Shown piece after piece: positions 46,324 through 58,894 of a DNA stretch of 64,000 nucleotides. Where the stretch lies: positions 20,891,147 to 20,955,146 of the forward strand of contig NC_089762.1 in the NCBI RefSeq assembly GCF_040412425.1, given 5' to 3'. Each line of letters starts with the position of its first letter. The stretch's first letter is position 1. Position numbers and translations under genes: made by a program. This stretch comes from Macrobrachium rosenbergii. Lineage: Eukaryota; Arthropoda; Malacostraca; Decapoda; Palaemonidae. Under the pieces are notes generated by a model. The model was not told the origin of the DNA and made no database searches. It saw only the letters and a program-made list of their open reading frames with translations.

Positions 46324-46374
<51 letters not shown>
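45548..46374 (+). mobile_element. Family A, long variant, with (GA)n tracts
   Basis: Begins CAGTAAACTCCCCGTATTCA after TA 45,546-45,547, then the family-A left part ('cccctctaaaaatgcttata'), the repeat shared with 32,848, a (GA)n at 45,823-45,880, smaller GA runs at 45,926-45,942 and 45,993-46,014, and a final (GA)n at 46,328-46,374 preceded by 'caaataaacatatgttacat'. The same pre-GA text occurs at 53,350 and 63,905. No right end is seen; truncated by the SINE or tract. Confidence 0.55.
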
Positions 46375-46377
<3 letters not shown>

Positions 46378-46533
46378 ACCTATACTCTCTAGTTTAACCA
46401 GACCACTGAGCTGATTAACAGCTCTCCTAAGGCTGGCCCGAAGGATTAGATTTTATTTTACGTGGCTAAGAACCAATTGGTTACCTAGCAACGGGACCTA
46501 CAGCTTATTATGGAATCCGAACCACATTACAAC
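46375..46533 (-). mobile_element. SINE copy 4, truncated
   Basis: Reverse orientation: tail 'tagtttaaccagaccactga', body 'ggctggcccgaaggattaga', 'aagaaccaattggttaccta', ending at 'tggaatccgaaccacattac'. The tRNA head is absent. The tail abuts a (GA)n tract. Confidence 0.85.
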
Positions 46534-46859
46534 GAGAAGAGAGAGAGAATTTATCAAGTATCCTTCGTAGGGTATTTGTCCACCAAGTGGCAACATTCAT
46601 TTGACTACTGAGTGGCAACAAGTTCTACCCTTGTGGTCCGTACATCAAGATATTTGACATATTTGATAGATTACACCCTCCCACTCACTCCAAAGCTTTC
46701 AGAAAAAGAGGAGGGAAAGAATTTATATTGAACTAAAATCTTATATTTTCTTTATTTTCTTTAATTAATTGATATTTTGCTGTGTTTAGTACATTAAGAT
46801 AAATATCTGAAAATTAGAAAATATGACATTTTTATAAAAAAATAGTTTCTAATATATTT
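46534..46859. other. Unassigned, remnant GA and AT-rich sequence
   Basis: Includes a short GA run (46,537-46,549); nothing else recognised. Confidence 0.4.
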
Positions 46860-46944
46860 ACCCAATAATTTCACATCTATAGTTTCCTCTTGCAAGGCAG
46901 TTTAAATTAAAAAATTCACGGGTAACGCTTCAAAGTTTAGTGCA

Positions 46945-47216
46945 AAGTAAGTACACCTTAGTTTAATCAGACCACTGAGCTGATTAACAACTCTCCTATG
47001 GCTGGCCCGAAGGATTAGATTTATTTTAGGTGGCTAAGAACCAATTGGTTATCTAGCAACGTGACCTACAGCTTATTGTGGAATCCGAACCACATTATAA
47101 CAAGAAATGAATTTCTGTCACCAGAAATAAATTTCTCTAATTCTTCACTGGCTAGTCAGAGAACTGGATGCAGGCCTAGCAGAGTGCTAGCCGAGAACGG
47201 TACCAATCCTTCCAAT
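46945..47216 (-). mobile_element. SINE copy 5, full length, with 10-bp target duplication
   Basis: Flanked by GTTTAGTGCA at 46,935-46,944 and 47,217-47,226. The unoccupied paralogue at 53,240-53,260 has this word once. Orientation is minus: tail 'ccttagtttaatcagaccac', body, and a tRNA-derived head ending '...ctagccgagaacggtacc' near 47,205. Confidence 0.9.
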
Positions 47217-48535
47217 GTTTAGTGCAGGTGCATGGTCCCGCCCACTAATGGGAATACCAGGAACTACTTAGCAGACAACCTCATTCTGTTTATGACATAC
47301 TGTATGTCCATCAGAGGGGAGGAGGAAGGGCTCTGATCATATAATTATTTGGTAAGTATATTTAAAACTTTATTTTATTATAAAAGTGTCATTTTTATCC
47401 AAGTAACTTATCAACTAACTGCAGTACATGGCTGATTCCCACATTGACAGGAGGTGGGATACATGGACATATTCTATTCCAAAACATAAAGTCATGTAAT
47501 AAATTTGAAATAGAAAAAGTTGGCTGCATTGAATACAATGCTTGTAATTCCTTATTAGTTAAGAGAGCCTGCAGTAGAAAAGTGCTTCCGGTTGGTGCTC
47601 TACTTAACCTGTAGTGGCGTGGCAGTAAAGCCATGGAGAGTCTCTACCTAAGTGGGAGCCTAGCAAAGCATAATTGGAAGTTTTACAGTAAAAGAGCTAA
47701 CCAAAGGCTAGCAAAACTTCAAAAAGTGCCCTTGCCCTGGGCGCAGTACCACAACAAAAAACAACCAGACAACAATGTCACATGCACTGAAATAAAAAAC
47801 ACAACCCATGGTGGGTGCTCCAGGTACATTGTACCCCCGGACTCTCACAAAACTTGGCTGAAGAGATAGTAGGAGAAAACCCTATGCTTCCTTCCGCGAT
47901 GCCAGGCCAATTACTAGAAATTGCAAGGTACTGCAAAAAATTTTAACACTGTTTAAACTTTTCTGAAGAGGTGAGAAGTGAAAATCGATTACACTTCCTG
48001 TAGGTCGATTGTAGGATGGACACAGGGGCGTATATGCATGAGGGCTAATGAGGTAGAAGTTGTTTTGACATCTTTAGCTTTCACTTAAAAGTAGGCCTAA
48101 TGCTCTCCTTAAACTAAGAACAGCCTCATGGACCAAGTCCATACATGAAGAAGAACAATGCATTCTTAGACAGAGGGCAAAAATGGGGCCTTGTCAGATC
48201 ACTAATGGTTATGAATGGCCTTCTGTGCGTCCAACCCTGCTCAGGTAATACCTGAAAACTCCAGCAGAGTAAAGAGCTCCCTACTCTTCCCCAGAGGATG
48301 TGGGGAGATCTGGCACCAGATGATTGCAAGCTGGCACCATGCGCTGGGTGTACTGAGCTGGTGCCAGGATGTAGGTGGCACCAGCTGAGCAGAGCTGGCA
48401 GGCACTCCTAGGAGCTTGGGGCAGAGCTCAGGCAAGCTGGAAGTCAGGCGAAGTAAAGGCTCGGGCTGGAGGGTGCTGCTGGGTGCCCGGAGCACTGTCC
48501 CTGACTGTCAAGACCCTTTTCTCTTCCATTAAGTT

Positions 48536-48538
<3 letters not shown>

Positions 48539-48565
<27 letters not shown>
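48539..48565 (+). repeat. Short (GA)n tract
   Basis: About 13 GA units inside E2. Confidence 0.95.
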
Positions 48566-48569
<4 letters not shown>

Positions 48570-50750
48570 GATCCAGGTCATGGAAGGGTCCTTGTTCTTG
48601 GTTAAAAAACACCAGGGTAAATGAGCAAATCACGTTACTGAGTCAGATGTAGCTCGATACCCCTAAAAAGGAGGAACATGAGAAATTCTATGTCATCTCC
48701 AATAAAAAAGGCAATGCTGCCATTGAGTTATAAGTGTCTCAGAAGAAGAAACTTAAGAGTCTGAGACACCAGATTCAGAACATCGTTCACTTAGATTGGT
48801 AGACCGAGCTTGAAGATGACATCTGCATCTTTCAAATGTCTCTTGTAACACCTCTGGAAAACTCCTCCTTCCTGACAAGCACCCGGACAGCCCAAAGCTT
48901 GTACATGTAAGAGTGTACCACCCTTGGTGGTGTCTCCTGAAGTAAGGTTGTTCCAGAAGAAATGAAGTGGAAGGATTCTTGGAGAGTCCACCAATCAACC
49001 GTAGCAATTCGGGAACCATAAATTATGGTTCAGAACAGGGCTATGAGGAACATCGTAACGTTCTGAATAGCCTGAGAAAGTTCAGCCCTTCCTTGACCAT
49101 GTCAAATGGTAGAAGAGCTTAGAGGTCCAGGTTGGAACAATCTTTTAGTATGGTGTTTGTTGTCCAAACTAGAAGGTTACTTTAAGATGGCAGACAGTCA
49201 TGATCAGCCTGCCCTATAGAAGCACAAAATCCTACAGTTCAGGGAACTGAAGGTCTACTAGGGAGTAAGAGTGAGTTTCTGATGGCTTAGTTCATCTGCC
49301 AGAAATTCCAGTTGGACTAGAAAAAACTTGATTCATCGTCCGCAGAAAAACCCTCTCGTCGCTTGGTGGTGAGAGCTAATGTAAAAAAGTATGGACTGTG
49401 GTCTTGTCTAAAGGAATACCACAGTCTAGGAGTGAGTGAGGGTCGAGAAGAACTGAAGCCTTAAACAAATGGCTTTCAGCTCTCTGGCAAATACGTGAAG
49501 GTTTGTTCCCATCCCAAGGGGACACGTCCTAGAAATTTCCTGGTTCCCCTAGCGGGCTCCCTCTACTAGTATAAGGAGTGAGGAGCAGTCTAAGGCTAGT
49601 CTCAAGATGAGGGACTTCTTCTGAAAGTTTAAATTTGGACAGATACTACTGTAGGTCCGACTGAAAATCGGATCTTTGGGGAAAAAACAGCAGAGTCCGG
49701 TTATGATTCCTTGTCCCTATTGGTCTTGTAGGGCAGGCTGAAGTTCACGGTCAGAAAAGAAGACAAAAGTAAGCGGAGTGAGGACTCAAGAGAAGTCTTA
49801 TGCTGCAGATGTCGAAGCCTATATTCCAGCACTCGAAGACCCTGTCCTGTAGGGTGGATCTGAGATATCTTTCGGAGTCTGTATGCGGACATGAAATGAA
49901 GTATCCTACATATTCAGGAACTCCACCCAATTGCCCTGGAGAATGGACAGGACTGTTTGGCTGGTCTCTGCAAGCTAAAAAACCAAACTTGTAGAACCTC
50001 GTGCATGGTCTCAATGACACCTTGTACAGACTGACAACATATGCAGAACCGTACTTGGCTAAAACTAATATCTGACTCGCTTATAGGAACTTGGAAAGTC
50101 CAAAAGCTACACAAAAGCCTGGCCATGGGATAACAATGGTCCTGAACAAACACACTGGTCTGAAAGAAAAATCTGTGAAAAAGAATTAAGTGTTCAGCAG
50201 CAGAAGCCTAGTATGGCTAGATAGTACCGAGCGCTCTGGAACAGGTGTTGGGTACTCATGATTTGGCGCCAGAAGCCAGAGAGTTGGTGCCAGGAGCTCT
50301 GAAATTGATTCAGGTGCTTGGGAACAGGTGCCGCTAGTGAGGGGGTTCATGGCATTTCTCTTCAGCTTGGAGCCCAAGAAAAGTCTTTCAATAAAAGAAC
50401 CCTCAGGAGGGAAGATATCATCATTCAAAAGGAAAAACGGACCCAGGATTAGTTATATGCCATCTGTGATTCTCGTGGTAGACAGCTGAAGGCGAAGAAA
50501 GGAAGACTGATAGCGACTGTGTGTTTCTCCCAGTAGAAAAAAAAAAACCAAAGCTCCCCTCTTGTGATCCCAATGAAGGAGTGGAAAACTCAAAAATCTA
50601 ACTCAACCGTCCTTATCTGCACAGGACAGGACTATGAGACCAGCCGAAGCGATGTCTCTCAGTAACACTTGAGAGTCTCCTATCTTGTTAACCCCTGCTC
50701 CTGATGTCAGTCAAGAAAGACCTTTATTTAAAAAAACTGACAAGAACTTC

Positions 50751-50808
50751 AGCCAGCAGGACTAAGTCCATCTAAGCACAGCCAGCAGGACTAAGTCCAT
50801 CTAAGCAC
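50751..50808 (+). repeat. 29-bp tandem duplication
   Basis: 'agccagcaggactaagtcca' + 'tctaagcac' twice in immediate succession with no mismatch seen. Confidence 0.9.
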
Positions 50809-51235
50809 AGAGGGAGGAAAAGACAAAAAAAGCATTTGTCTTGCTCCCTTAAAACCAAAGTCAGACTCCTAACTCCCTGTAGAGGTGACAGCTTTCTTCA
50901 ACAAGCTCATAAATTCATACACAAAAGTCCCTGTCCACAAAGGACAATGCTCTAAGACACTAACCGACATCACAAAGGGAGTAACTCGGCTTGCCTGAAA
51001 CTCCTAGGTGAAGGTGGAACAGACACCTGGTGTTCAGAGACTAGTGTCGGTCACTTGAAGACCAGAGCTACACGTTCAATTGGAAACTGAGCTCACAAAA
51101 GAACAACAGTATGTTCTTGGAAGAGATAGGCGCTGAGCTAAAGACAGACTGGCGCCAGACACTAGTAGACTGGTGCAAGATGCATGAGAGCCGATGCTGG
51201 GAGCTCTGTAAGTGCTATTGGGCACTCAGGTGCTA

Positions 51236-51345
51236 ATGGGTGGTCAGACTCTATTGGGCGCTATTAGGCGCTTGGGCGCTATTAGGCGCTTGGGCGCTAT
51301 TAGACGCTCGGGTGCTATTGGGCGCTCAGGCACTATCAGGTGCCA
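51236..51345 (+). repeat. 18-bp minisatellite
   Basis: Units of the form 'gggcgctattaggcgctt', about five to six copies with drift ('tagacgctcgggtgc', 'tgggcgctcaggcac'). The R-L-G-A-I-R translation is compositional. Confidence 0.9.
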
Positions 51346-51599
51346 TCTGGTTCTACTAGACTTGGACAAAGATGAATGCTTGGACACTGCTGGTCCATTT
51401 GATGACAAATACTGGCGTTCCACAACTTGAAGTTCAGGGGATGAAATGCTCAAGACTGTCCCAGAAGTTATAGGAAGACTGTGGACTACACTCCGGCATC
51501 CTGAGATGTTTACAGGAGAGAGGCGAAGTGCAAAATCATCTGACAGTGCCTCTTCAATGGCTGAGATTCACTGCTGGAGTATCACTAGGGATGCACATA

Positions 51600-52003
51600 C
51601 CTATGGAGGCTTTTCCAACGGCTGTCCCTCGATAACTGCGGACAACAGGCTCGACAGAGGGGGCAGCTACCCAGGGCAAAACCCCTTCGGACTCCCAAGG
51701 ACTGACAGTATGCCTCCTCCCAGGTTTAGGGAAGTCTGACAGGGACTGGGTTTAGGAGATCCAAAGGAATCAGGCAGCCACCCTCTTCACTACACATCCA
51801 GTAAGATGCCTTTCCAGCAGCTGTCTGTTGATACCTGGAGCTGGCAACAAGCTCGACTGAGGGGTCGACTACCCGGGAACTTCCCACCAGCCTCCATTGG
51901 ACTTTCAGTAAGACTCCTCCCAGGTTTAGGGGTGTATGACAATGACTCAGGTCTAGGAGAACCAGTGGGCTGGATAATCACCTCCTCCACTGCACAGAGT
52001 TAA
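51600..52003 (+). repeat. ~199-bp tandem duplication
   Basis: 'cttttccaacggctgtccct' (51,610) and 'cctttccagcagctgtctgt' (51,809) start two diverged copies that share 'aggctcgac', 'ctacccaggg' against 'ctacccggga', 'cctcccaggttta' + 'ggg' and 'ctccactgcacagag'-like ends. Confidence 0.75.
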
Positions 52004-52430
52004 TTTCTGTTAACCTATATACAAGACTGGCAAAGGCACGGGAAGGAAGCAAGGGAGCCAGGCACGGGAGCAAGTGGAGAAAAATAACAAGGGCCGGCAG
52101 AAGGAGAGAAAATTGATGTGGGGAGAGAGTTGGTGCCAGACGAACGGAAGTCAGCACCGGGAGCTGGGAGCTCTCAGCTGTTGCCAGGCTGTTGTTGGTG
52201 CCAGGAGAGCTAGGAGCTTGGGAACTAAGAGCTCAAGAGCTGATGAACACTTTGGTCACTCAGCACGGTTCCCGTCTGTCGAGTACAGCTACTCTCCCCA
52301 AACAAGCAACTAACATATAAGCACAATTTCTCTCCTTACTACGTACTGTCCCTATACTTTCCAGTTCTCTGCAAAGAAAAGTGTAAGATGTTGTTCAATT
52401 AATCCTTTATCACCAAAGTTTGAAGTACAC

Positions 52431-52930
52431 AGAGTACCATTAAACAGGCATATCTCAATTCCTAACAAATATTTTGAATTTTGCACATTACATATCATTA
52501 CTGAAAATATCAGTCCACAGGCAAACACAATATTTAAGTTTATAATGCTACTTGGAAAAGGAAAGTAAACCTTTACCAACCATAGTACAAGTACAAAGAG
52601 TACCATCATACAGACACATCTCAACTCCTATCGCACATTATTTGGGACTTGCAGATATGCATATCATTACCAAAAATATCGGTCCAGTAGTGAATACAAT
52701 ATTAATGTTTATTACACTACTCAGAAAAGGAAAGTTAACCTTTACTGACAAAAGTTAAAGCACCCAGAGTACCATTATACAGACATTTCTCAATTCCTAT
52801 CAAGCATTATTTGAGACTTGTAGATATGCATTTCATTACTAAAACTATGGGTTCTGTAGCGAACACAATATTTGGGTTTATTTTGCTAACTGGTAAAGGT
52901 ACTGTAGTAGTGAACGGAATGTTTACGTTT
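52431..52930 (+). repeat. ~167-bp tandem array, three units
   Basis: 'agagtaccat' begins units at 52,431, 52,597 and 52,766. Each continues with a 'cagacacatctcaa'-like word, 'gatatgcatatcattac', 'aacacaatatttaagttta' and 'aaaggaaagt'. Divergence between units is moderate, so the array is old. Confidence 0.85.
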
Positions 52931-53329
52931 AATCGGTACATTATGCTACTGGCAGTTACTCAATCTGACTGCAAATTTTCTACTGTAGTGAAAAATGATA
53001 GACTAGATTCAGATCTTAAAACAAAACAATCATATACTGATCCTGAAAGCTGTAGGCTTAAAGGCTGCCTGAGATCAGCGATAATACACCACTGAAATCC
53101 GGCCTCTGACCAGCAAATTTAGGAACAGAGCTGCCATCGACACTCAGTGATTACTAAAGCGCCGGCAGAAACAGAATGAGGTTGTCGGCTAAGTAATTCG
53201 TGGTATTCCCATTAGTGGGCGGGACCCATCACCTGCACTAAACTTAAAAGCGTTACCCACGAATTTTTTAATTTAAGCTCCATGCAAGAGGATACTATAG
53301 CTATGTAATTACTTGGTAAGTTACTTATA

Positions 53330-53995
53330 TAAAAATTTAATTATCATACAAAATTAATAAACATACATATTACATATGCATAAAATTTCTCTCATCTCAG
53401 TAAGAGAGAGAGAGAGAGAATGATTATTTTTATTATCTAAAGTTACTGTTTAATCTTATTAAACTTAATATTAATATTTGAAAATTAGTACTGTAAATCA
53501 TTATTTTATCATAAAATGTATACAGGTAGTCCTCGGTTATCAGCACAGGTTCTGTTCTAACACCGTGACGATAACTGAAAATCGCCAATAACAAAAAATT
53601 GGCAATTTCCAGCCACAAAAAGCCCTGAAAATCGCAGATTTTTGGTTATTGGAGCCTCTGTTAGGTATGTATCGGTGCCAATACCCAATTATCAGCGCCG
53701 ATAAGCGCAAATCAGAGATTTTTGGCGCTGAAAATTGCAGATTTTTGCCTCTACACAAGCCCCGTAAAACCGGATCGCCGATAACCAATCCCGCTGACAA
53801 CCGGGGACTGCCTGTATGTAGGTACAGTACAGTATTTAGTCATGAAAATAAAATGAAGATACAGAATATTGCGCTATGAAAAAATCTACAAATGGGTGAG
53901 TTTTCCCGTGAATAATTTAAAGATAGGTTCCACAGAAAATTCCATGACTTGCTGAGTCCGTGAATTGTGAGAACACGAATCTGGGGGGTTTACTG
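53330..53995 (+). mobile_element. Family A long-variant fragment, hosting a family B MITE
   Basis: 'tcatacaaaattaataaaca' and a (GA)n (53,403-53,419), then family-A interior, interrupted at 53,521-53,816 by a family B MITE, then 'gataggttccacagaaaatt' and the right end '...ctggggggtttactg' before TA 53,996-53,997. Confidence 0.65.
53523..53814 (+). mobile_element. MITE family B, copy 3
   Basis: CAGGTAGTCCTCGGTTATCA to '...gacaaccggggactgcctg' between TA 53,521-53,522 and 53,815-53,816. The two halves of the family-A host join as 'ataaaatgta|tgtaggtaca'. Confidence 0.88.
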
Positions 53996-53997
53996 TA

Positions 53998-54577
53998 TAT
54001 CATTTTTTTGGTTTAATGCTATTTTAGCCTTTGTATTGCTTTAGTGAATAAAAACCTTGTTTAAAAGCATTAATGATTGATTTATTTCCCGTTTCAAGTT
54101 TTGTTTACCTTTGGTGTTTATGATTCCAATTTGACTCCTGTTAGCAAATGTTTATTATTCACTTTCCTCTATACATGGCATTGTGCTCTGTTTACTTTTT
54201 TGACAGTGAAAAGCCAAATGCAACGAGTGATCGCAGGAATTCGTTTTTCATTTTTGTCATCTCATTACCCCCTACAACCAAAATAAATTATGAAAAAACT
54301 AATTGTGATAATTATGAAGATAGTGAATTTAGAAGATGAATTCACCGATAATATTTTCACATTCTAAGAAAAGTCAAGTACTACTGTAGTTCATATATGG
54401 CTACGCTAACTCGGGAATGTAGGCTAAATGTGTTTTATAAGGTACAATATGAAGAAAGATTCCAAAGATATTAACTATATGGCGTTAGAAGTGATAAAGT
54501 GATAATATATATGTAATAAAATGATAAAAAGCAGTGTCAGAACTTAGCCAATTAGTACAGTAAGTCAGCAACTATAC
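53998..54577. other. Unassigned intronic sequence
   Basis: AT-rich; nothing recognised. Confidence 0.4.
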
Positions 54578-56489
54578 TCTGTTTTTTTTATCGAGGCGGA
54601 TTTGTACTCACTCGCAGGGTGCCCTTTTAGCTCGGAAAAGTTTCCTGTTAGCTGATTGGTTGCAAGTATTTTGTCCGAATAGCATCATTGTTTTCAAATA
54701 ATTACCAAGTCATGTGAATCGAAACTTATTTACTAACCTAAATTTCTCCCTCAGGTATGTTTTGTTAATAAATAATGTTAACGAATAAATAGATTATAAA
54801 GTATTGTGATGGTAAGTCTAAATTTAATAACAACACCTGCCGAAGTCAACGACAGGAGCTTGTTTTCGGATGCACGCTGCACAATTTTTGTACTTTTCAC
54901 ATATTTTAACACCAATTGGGATAAATTACACTAAGCATAAGAAAAACATGTTATGAACTTTTTTTGAATACCAGAATCTACTAAAAACATGGAATTAATA
55001 AACAGAAGCTATTGATGAAAACTTCTGGGGAGGCAAAAGGGACAGCCTGTGGCTTTAGATAAAATTTAGATAAAATTACCTAGATAGATAGGCCTAGTTA
55101 TTCGTATGATATCCACATGCCAGCAAATGTTGATGGGCAAGAAAACTTGTCAGATACATATCATCTTTTATAGGCTTTTGTGCTGAAGCCTTTTGTTATA
55201 TCATTATGACAAATATGATGATAAATATGAAGACGCTATTTTTTCTTTTACATAATAATAATGTACTTCCCTTATTATGGCTTTATTTCTTGCACACATT
55301 TCAAACTAGGCTAGCCTATGTCTATGTGTCTTACACCATTGTTGGACAATTGAAATAAATTTTGCTTAACTTTTTAAGGTAAGGAGTAACAGTAAACAGT
55401 CGCTGATGCTTAATATAAGTTAGGGTAGGTGTATGTAGGCCTATGATGTAAGTCCGTATAGAAAGGGTTTGCTAATTTTGTCGTAAAGGTATAGATTCTA
55501 TTAATAGCACTATTTTCGGTTTGAGTTCCATAAATTGCGTAAAAATCAAAGTTAAACGAATTCATAATTTCACCGAGTTACCCCTCCCTTCCCCTCCTCG
55601 GTATTTGACACTAGACGCCTATAGACTACTAATCCTTAAAATGTATATGTGTATAGTACATTTTCTACTCAGTCACACATTCTTTCACTTCTCAAAATAT
55701 CTGCAGATACTCGTGTTAACTTTATATGTGTCCTGAACAAGCATAAAATAAGAAAATAAAAGTTTTACCTCGCATTGTCTGCTGTAACTTCCATGAAAGG
55801 GTAAGTTATTAATTTCTGCGAAATATATTTTTATTAGTGTGCACCTAGAAAAAGAAGCATAGAAACTATTTAATTGCAGATATAGCCATTAAAGTAATCT
55901 CAATAACATAACACTGATTTCAACACTTACATAAATCAGGAAAAAGCTGCAATGACATAAATCAGGAAAATGCTGCAATGACACAGCTGGAACAGTTTTC
56001 CCGCCAGGCCGCCACAGGCTGTTCCTTTAACCTCCCCAGAAGTTTTCACCAATAGCGAGTTTAATTAATTCCATGTTTTTAGTAGATTCTGGTATTCAAA
56101 GAAAGTTTATAACAAAATGTTTCTCTTATGCTTAGTGTAATTTATCCCAGTTGGTGTTAAAATATGTGAAAAGTACAAAAATTATGCAGCGTGCATCCGA
56201 AAAAAAGCTCCTGTTGTTGACTTCGGCAGGTGTTGTTATTAAATTTAGACTTACCATCACAATACTTAATCTCTTTATTCGTTAACATTATTTATTAACA
56301 AAACATATATCTGAGGAAGAAATTTAGGTTATTAAATAAGTTTCGATTCACATTACTTGGTAATTATTTGAAAACAATGATGCTATTCGGACAAAATACT
56401 TGCAAACAATCAGCTAGCAGAAAACTTTTCCGGGCTAGAAGGGCACCCCTGCGAGTGAGTACAAATCTGCCTCGGTAAAAAAACCGAGT
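54578..56489. mobile_element. Foldback element, ~480-bp terminal inverted repeats
   Basis: The left arm 54,578-55,053 ('tttatcgaggcggatttgta'...'gggacagcctgtgg') and right arm 56,010-56,489 ('ccacaggctgttcc'...'tacaaatctgcctcggtaaa') are reverse complements with roughly one difference per ten bases by eye. The loop (55,054-56,009) has no transposase. A small hairpin, 'ctcggtaaaaaaaccgag', closes the right end. The superfamily is unknown and no target duplication is certain. Confidence 0.85.
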
Positions 56490-56744
56490 TTAGGCTGTTT
56501 ATAAGTGGAATTAGCTTGAAAGACTATGTTTACATAGGAGCTTCATTTTTATTGGGGTGTATTCTATTTTCCAGGATTTTCTGTGGTCTGGTAGTGGCCT
56601 GGTCCCAAGATTCCTGGAATTAAGAGGCTGGACTGTGTTTGAGATGAAATATATCAATAGCGTTAAAACATTCTCGTGTATCGTTACGCGTGATACAGTA
56701 CTCACGTTAGGCTTAACAAGAAAAAGGATATTAGAGTACTGTAC

Positions 56745-56748
<4 letters not shown>

Positions 56749-56831
<83 letters not shown>
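56749..56831 (+). repeat. (GA)n microsatellite
   Basis: About 41 GA units. Confidence 0.98.
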
Positions 56832-56833
<2 letters not shown>

Positions 56834-56903
56834 CCATTTACGTTAAAGCCTATAACATGCACAAGCAAGCTCCTTCCCCTTTTTTTATTTTTATTTTATG
56901 ATA

Positions 56904-57670
56904 CAGTAGCACCTCTGCTGAACAGATGCCTTGGGGGTGTGGCCTTTCTGATAAGTAACAAAGTATCTTACATTTACTAGCAATTCCACATGGTTCCTAA
57001 CCAAAACTAACCTGCATTTTACAATCAACATTCAATTGAAGAGATATATTTTACTATGTATCACATCTAAAATGGAAGCATAAGGGAAAATAATCTTAAT
57101 ATGTTAGCTTGCAAGTCCAATACATTGAAATCCATTAAACTGAGATGTTACTTTATTTTTAATAAAATTTTCTAATTTTTTGTTTTAATGTTTTGTCAAT
57201 TTTCACAGCATAAAAGATAAAAAAATAATAAAATTTACAACCCAAAAGAGAGAGAGAGAGAGCAAAGTATTCGATACACACATATGCACTGTGTTAGGAT
57301 AAACTACTGTATACACTTCCAATACGTTTGATGCCTTTGTGTACAGTATTTTTACCTATCTCGCAAGCATAAGTAGGTACAGGTATGCAGATGTATTTTT
57401 AGAGGTAATGCATTTTGCAGATACAGTATATCTCCGAATTTGAATAATAAACAAATCAATATTTTAAACTGAATGATCATTATAAAATACCGGTTAGCAC
57501 AGGCAATTAAGTGCAGTACTTTATATGAAATTACGCTATACTATAAGCTATGTGAATTGATCCATGCATACCTTATTGTGTAGGTTATGTCAGTCTTTGT
57601 TACTTAGCAGATTTCATTACTTACTGAAAGGGGTGGAGCACTGAACTGTCCACTGAGTGGGATGACACTG
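56904..57670 (+). mobile_element. Candidate TA-flanked MITE, family G
   Basis: CAGTAGCACCTCTGCTGAAC at the left and an inverted relative at the right (minus CAGTGTCATCCCACTCAGTG), each beside TA (56,902-56,903; 57,671-57,672). Inner matches include 'agtaacaaag' on both sides. Contains a short GA run (57,248-57,262). Confidence 0.5.
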
Positions 57671-57672
57671 TA

Positions 57673-58493
57673 TTTTTTAAGAATGTTGTTAATTTTTCTA
57701 TGACATATATATAAATGTTCTCTAACACACATTATGCAAATTGTTCTATATTTTACTCTTTTCTTTTAGGTCTCACCAATGAGTTTGAGAACGGCAGTTA
57801 TCACTTGTTATATTTGAATGAACAGACATACTTCAATCTAGGCCCTACGATGATAAAACAAAACAAGTTATAAAAAAGCATTCTGAATGTAGAGCGGAAA
57901 TTTTAACTCTCGTTCTGGCCAAGTAAAAACATGATGTTGTGTGGTATGCAAAACGAAACGCTGGCTCACTCACCTTTCTTATCTGCTGCTGAAGAATAAT
58001 TATTTTCAAGACTTTATGTACCAACGTCAACTAATGAAATATGGGCTGTTCTGTGATAGAGGTTTGAACTTGTATAAAAGACATTATTTATGAACTTGAA
58101 ACTCATTTATTCTGATCTACTTTTCAAAACGGTAAAATAGAATTTACAATTCTATTTACACAAATATTGCCATCTAGAATTTACAATTCAATTTACACAA
58201 ATATTGCCATCTACTTTTTTGGACAGTACATTAGTAATCAAGATACTGCCAACACTTACCAGCTCACTCCAGGGGCTCTTGTGCCTCACTGTTACCCAGT
58301 GTCATTTTTTATCTTGGGATATACTCCAACTGGTATTCTCCAGTATCACAGACAACAATACTACCAATCTAGTCCCAGGAGGCCTACAGAACTAGGATTC
58401 TTTTACTGTATGGATAAAAATCTGCTCATAAAAACATGTGTATCTAGAGGTTTTCAATAGTTTATTAGAATGGCAAGTAAAAGCATTCCTTAC
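57673..58493. other. Unassigned intronic sequence with a 37-bp tandem duplication
   Basis: 'tagaatttacaattctattt' + 'acacaaatattgccatc' occurs at 58,138-58,174 and, one base changed, at 58,175-58,211. Nothing else recognised. Confidence 0.6.
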
Positions 58494-58894
58494 CTTATGG
58501 GCTCTCTCGAGAATTTGAGGTTTAACGTCACCGAACATCTGTTTCAGTTTCATATTCTGTTTAACACTTAAAACTGACGTATTGTGAGACACTTGAAAAA
58601 TATGTGAAGCAGCTTCTTCTCGTGTATCCAATTCTGGGGCTACCAAACGTGCCACTTCCCAAATTTCTCTGAGGTAGCATTCCAAATTTATTTTATGTTT
58701 CTTCCCGAGCTTCTCCACTTCTGTTTTAATATATGGCCATGTCAATGAGCTCTTTCTTTGCTCTTGAATTTTTTCTTCTCTTTTAATGGCCAATAAGTTT
58801 GCTATATTATCTTCTTCCTGAATACTGCTATTACTATTCTGACTGACATTCCCATACGCCCTTAGGAAAGCAGTAAAACGAGGAGGACCCACCC
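58494..58894 (-). CDS. ASCC3: ASCC3 exon (first in window), 133 codons
   Basis: Acceptor TTTTGCAG at 58,895 up and donor CATAAG|GTAAGG at 58,493 down, on minus; 401 nt. The first two bases complete a codon from an upstream exon, and the exon ends in phase 0. It encodes VGPPRFTAFLRAYGNVSQNS..., a basic/coiled stretch, SLTWPYIKTEVEKLGKKHKI, EIWEVARLVAP, EEAASHIFQVS and KQNMKLKQMFGDVKPQILER. PRxTxxLRxxxNV, LTW and (L/I)KQMFG are shared with the vertebrate ASCC3 N-terminus, which binds ASCC2. The Met-containing hydrophobic lead in the longer open frame (MKFIFQIILL...) is intron read-through, not a signal peptide. Confidence 0.87.

Larger units (their letters stand above)
46860..53302. mobile_element. 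Large unclassified element E2 with terminal inverted sequence
   Basis: 46,878-46,946 plus 47,218-47,300 (one block once the SINE is removed) is the reverse complement of 53,155-53,300. Shared words include 'aaaaaattc(a/g)(c/t)gggtaacgct', 'gtttagtgcaggtg', 'cccgcccactaatgggaata' and 'caacctcattctgttt'. The ~5.9 kb between contains no recognisable gene but several tandem structures (50,751-50,808; 51,236-51,345; 51,600-52,003; 52,431-52,930) and frequent 'ggtgccaggagctc' words. Like E1, it looks like a big non-autonomous DNA element of unknown class. Confidence 0.5.
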
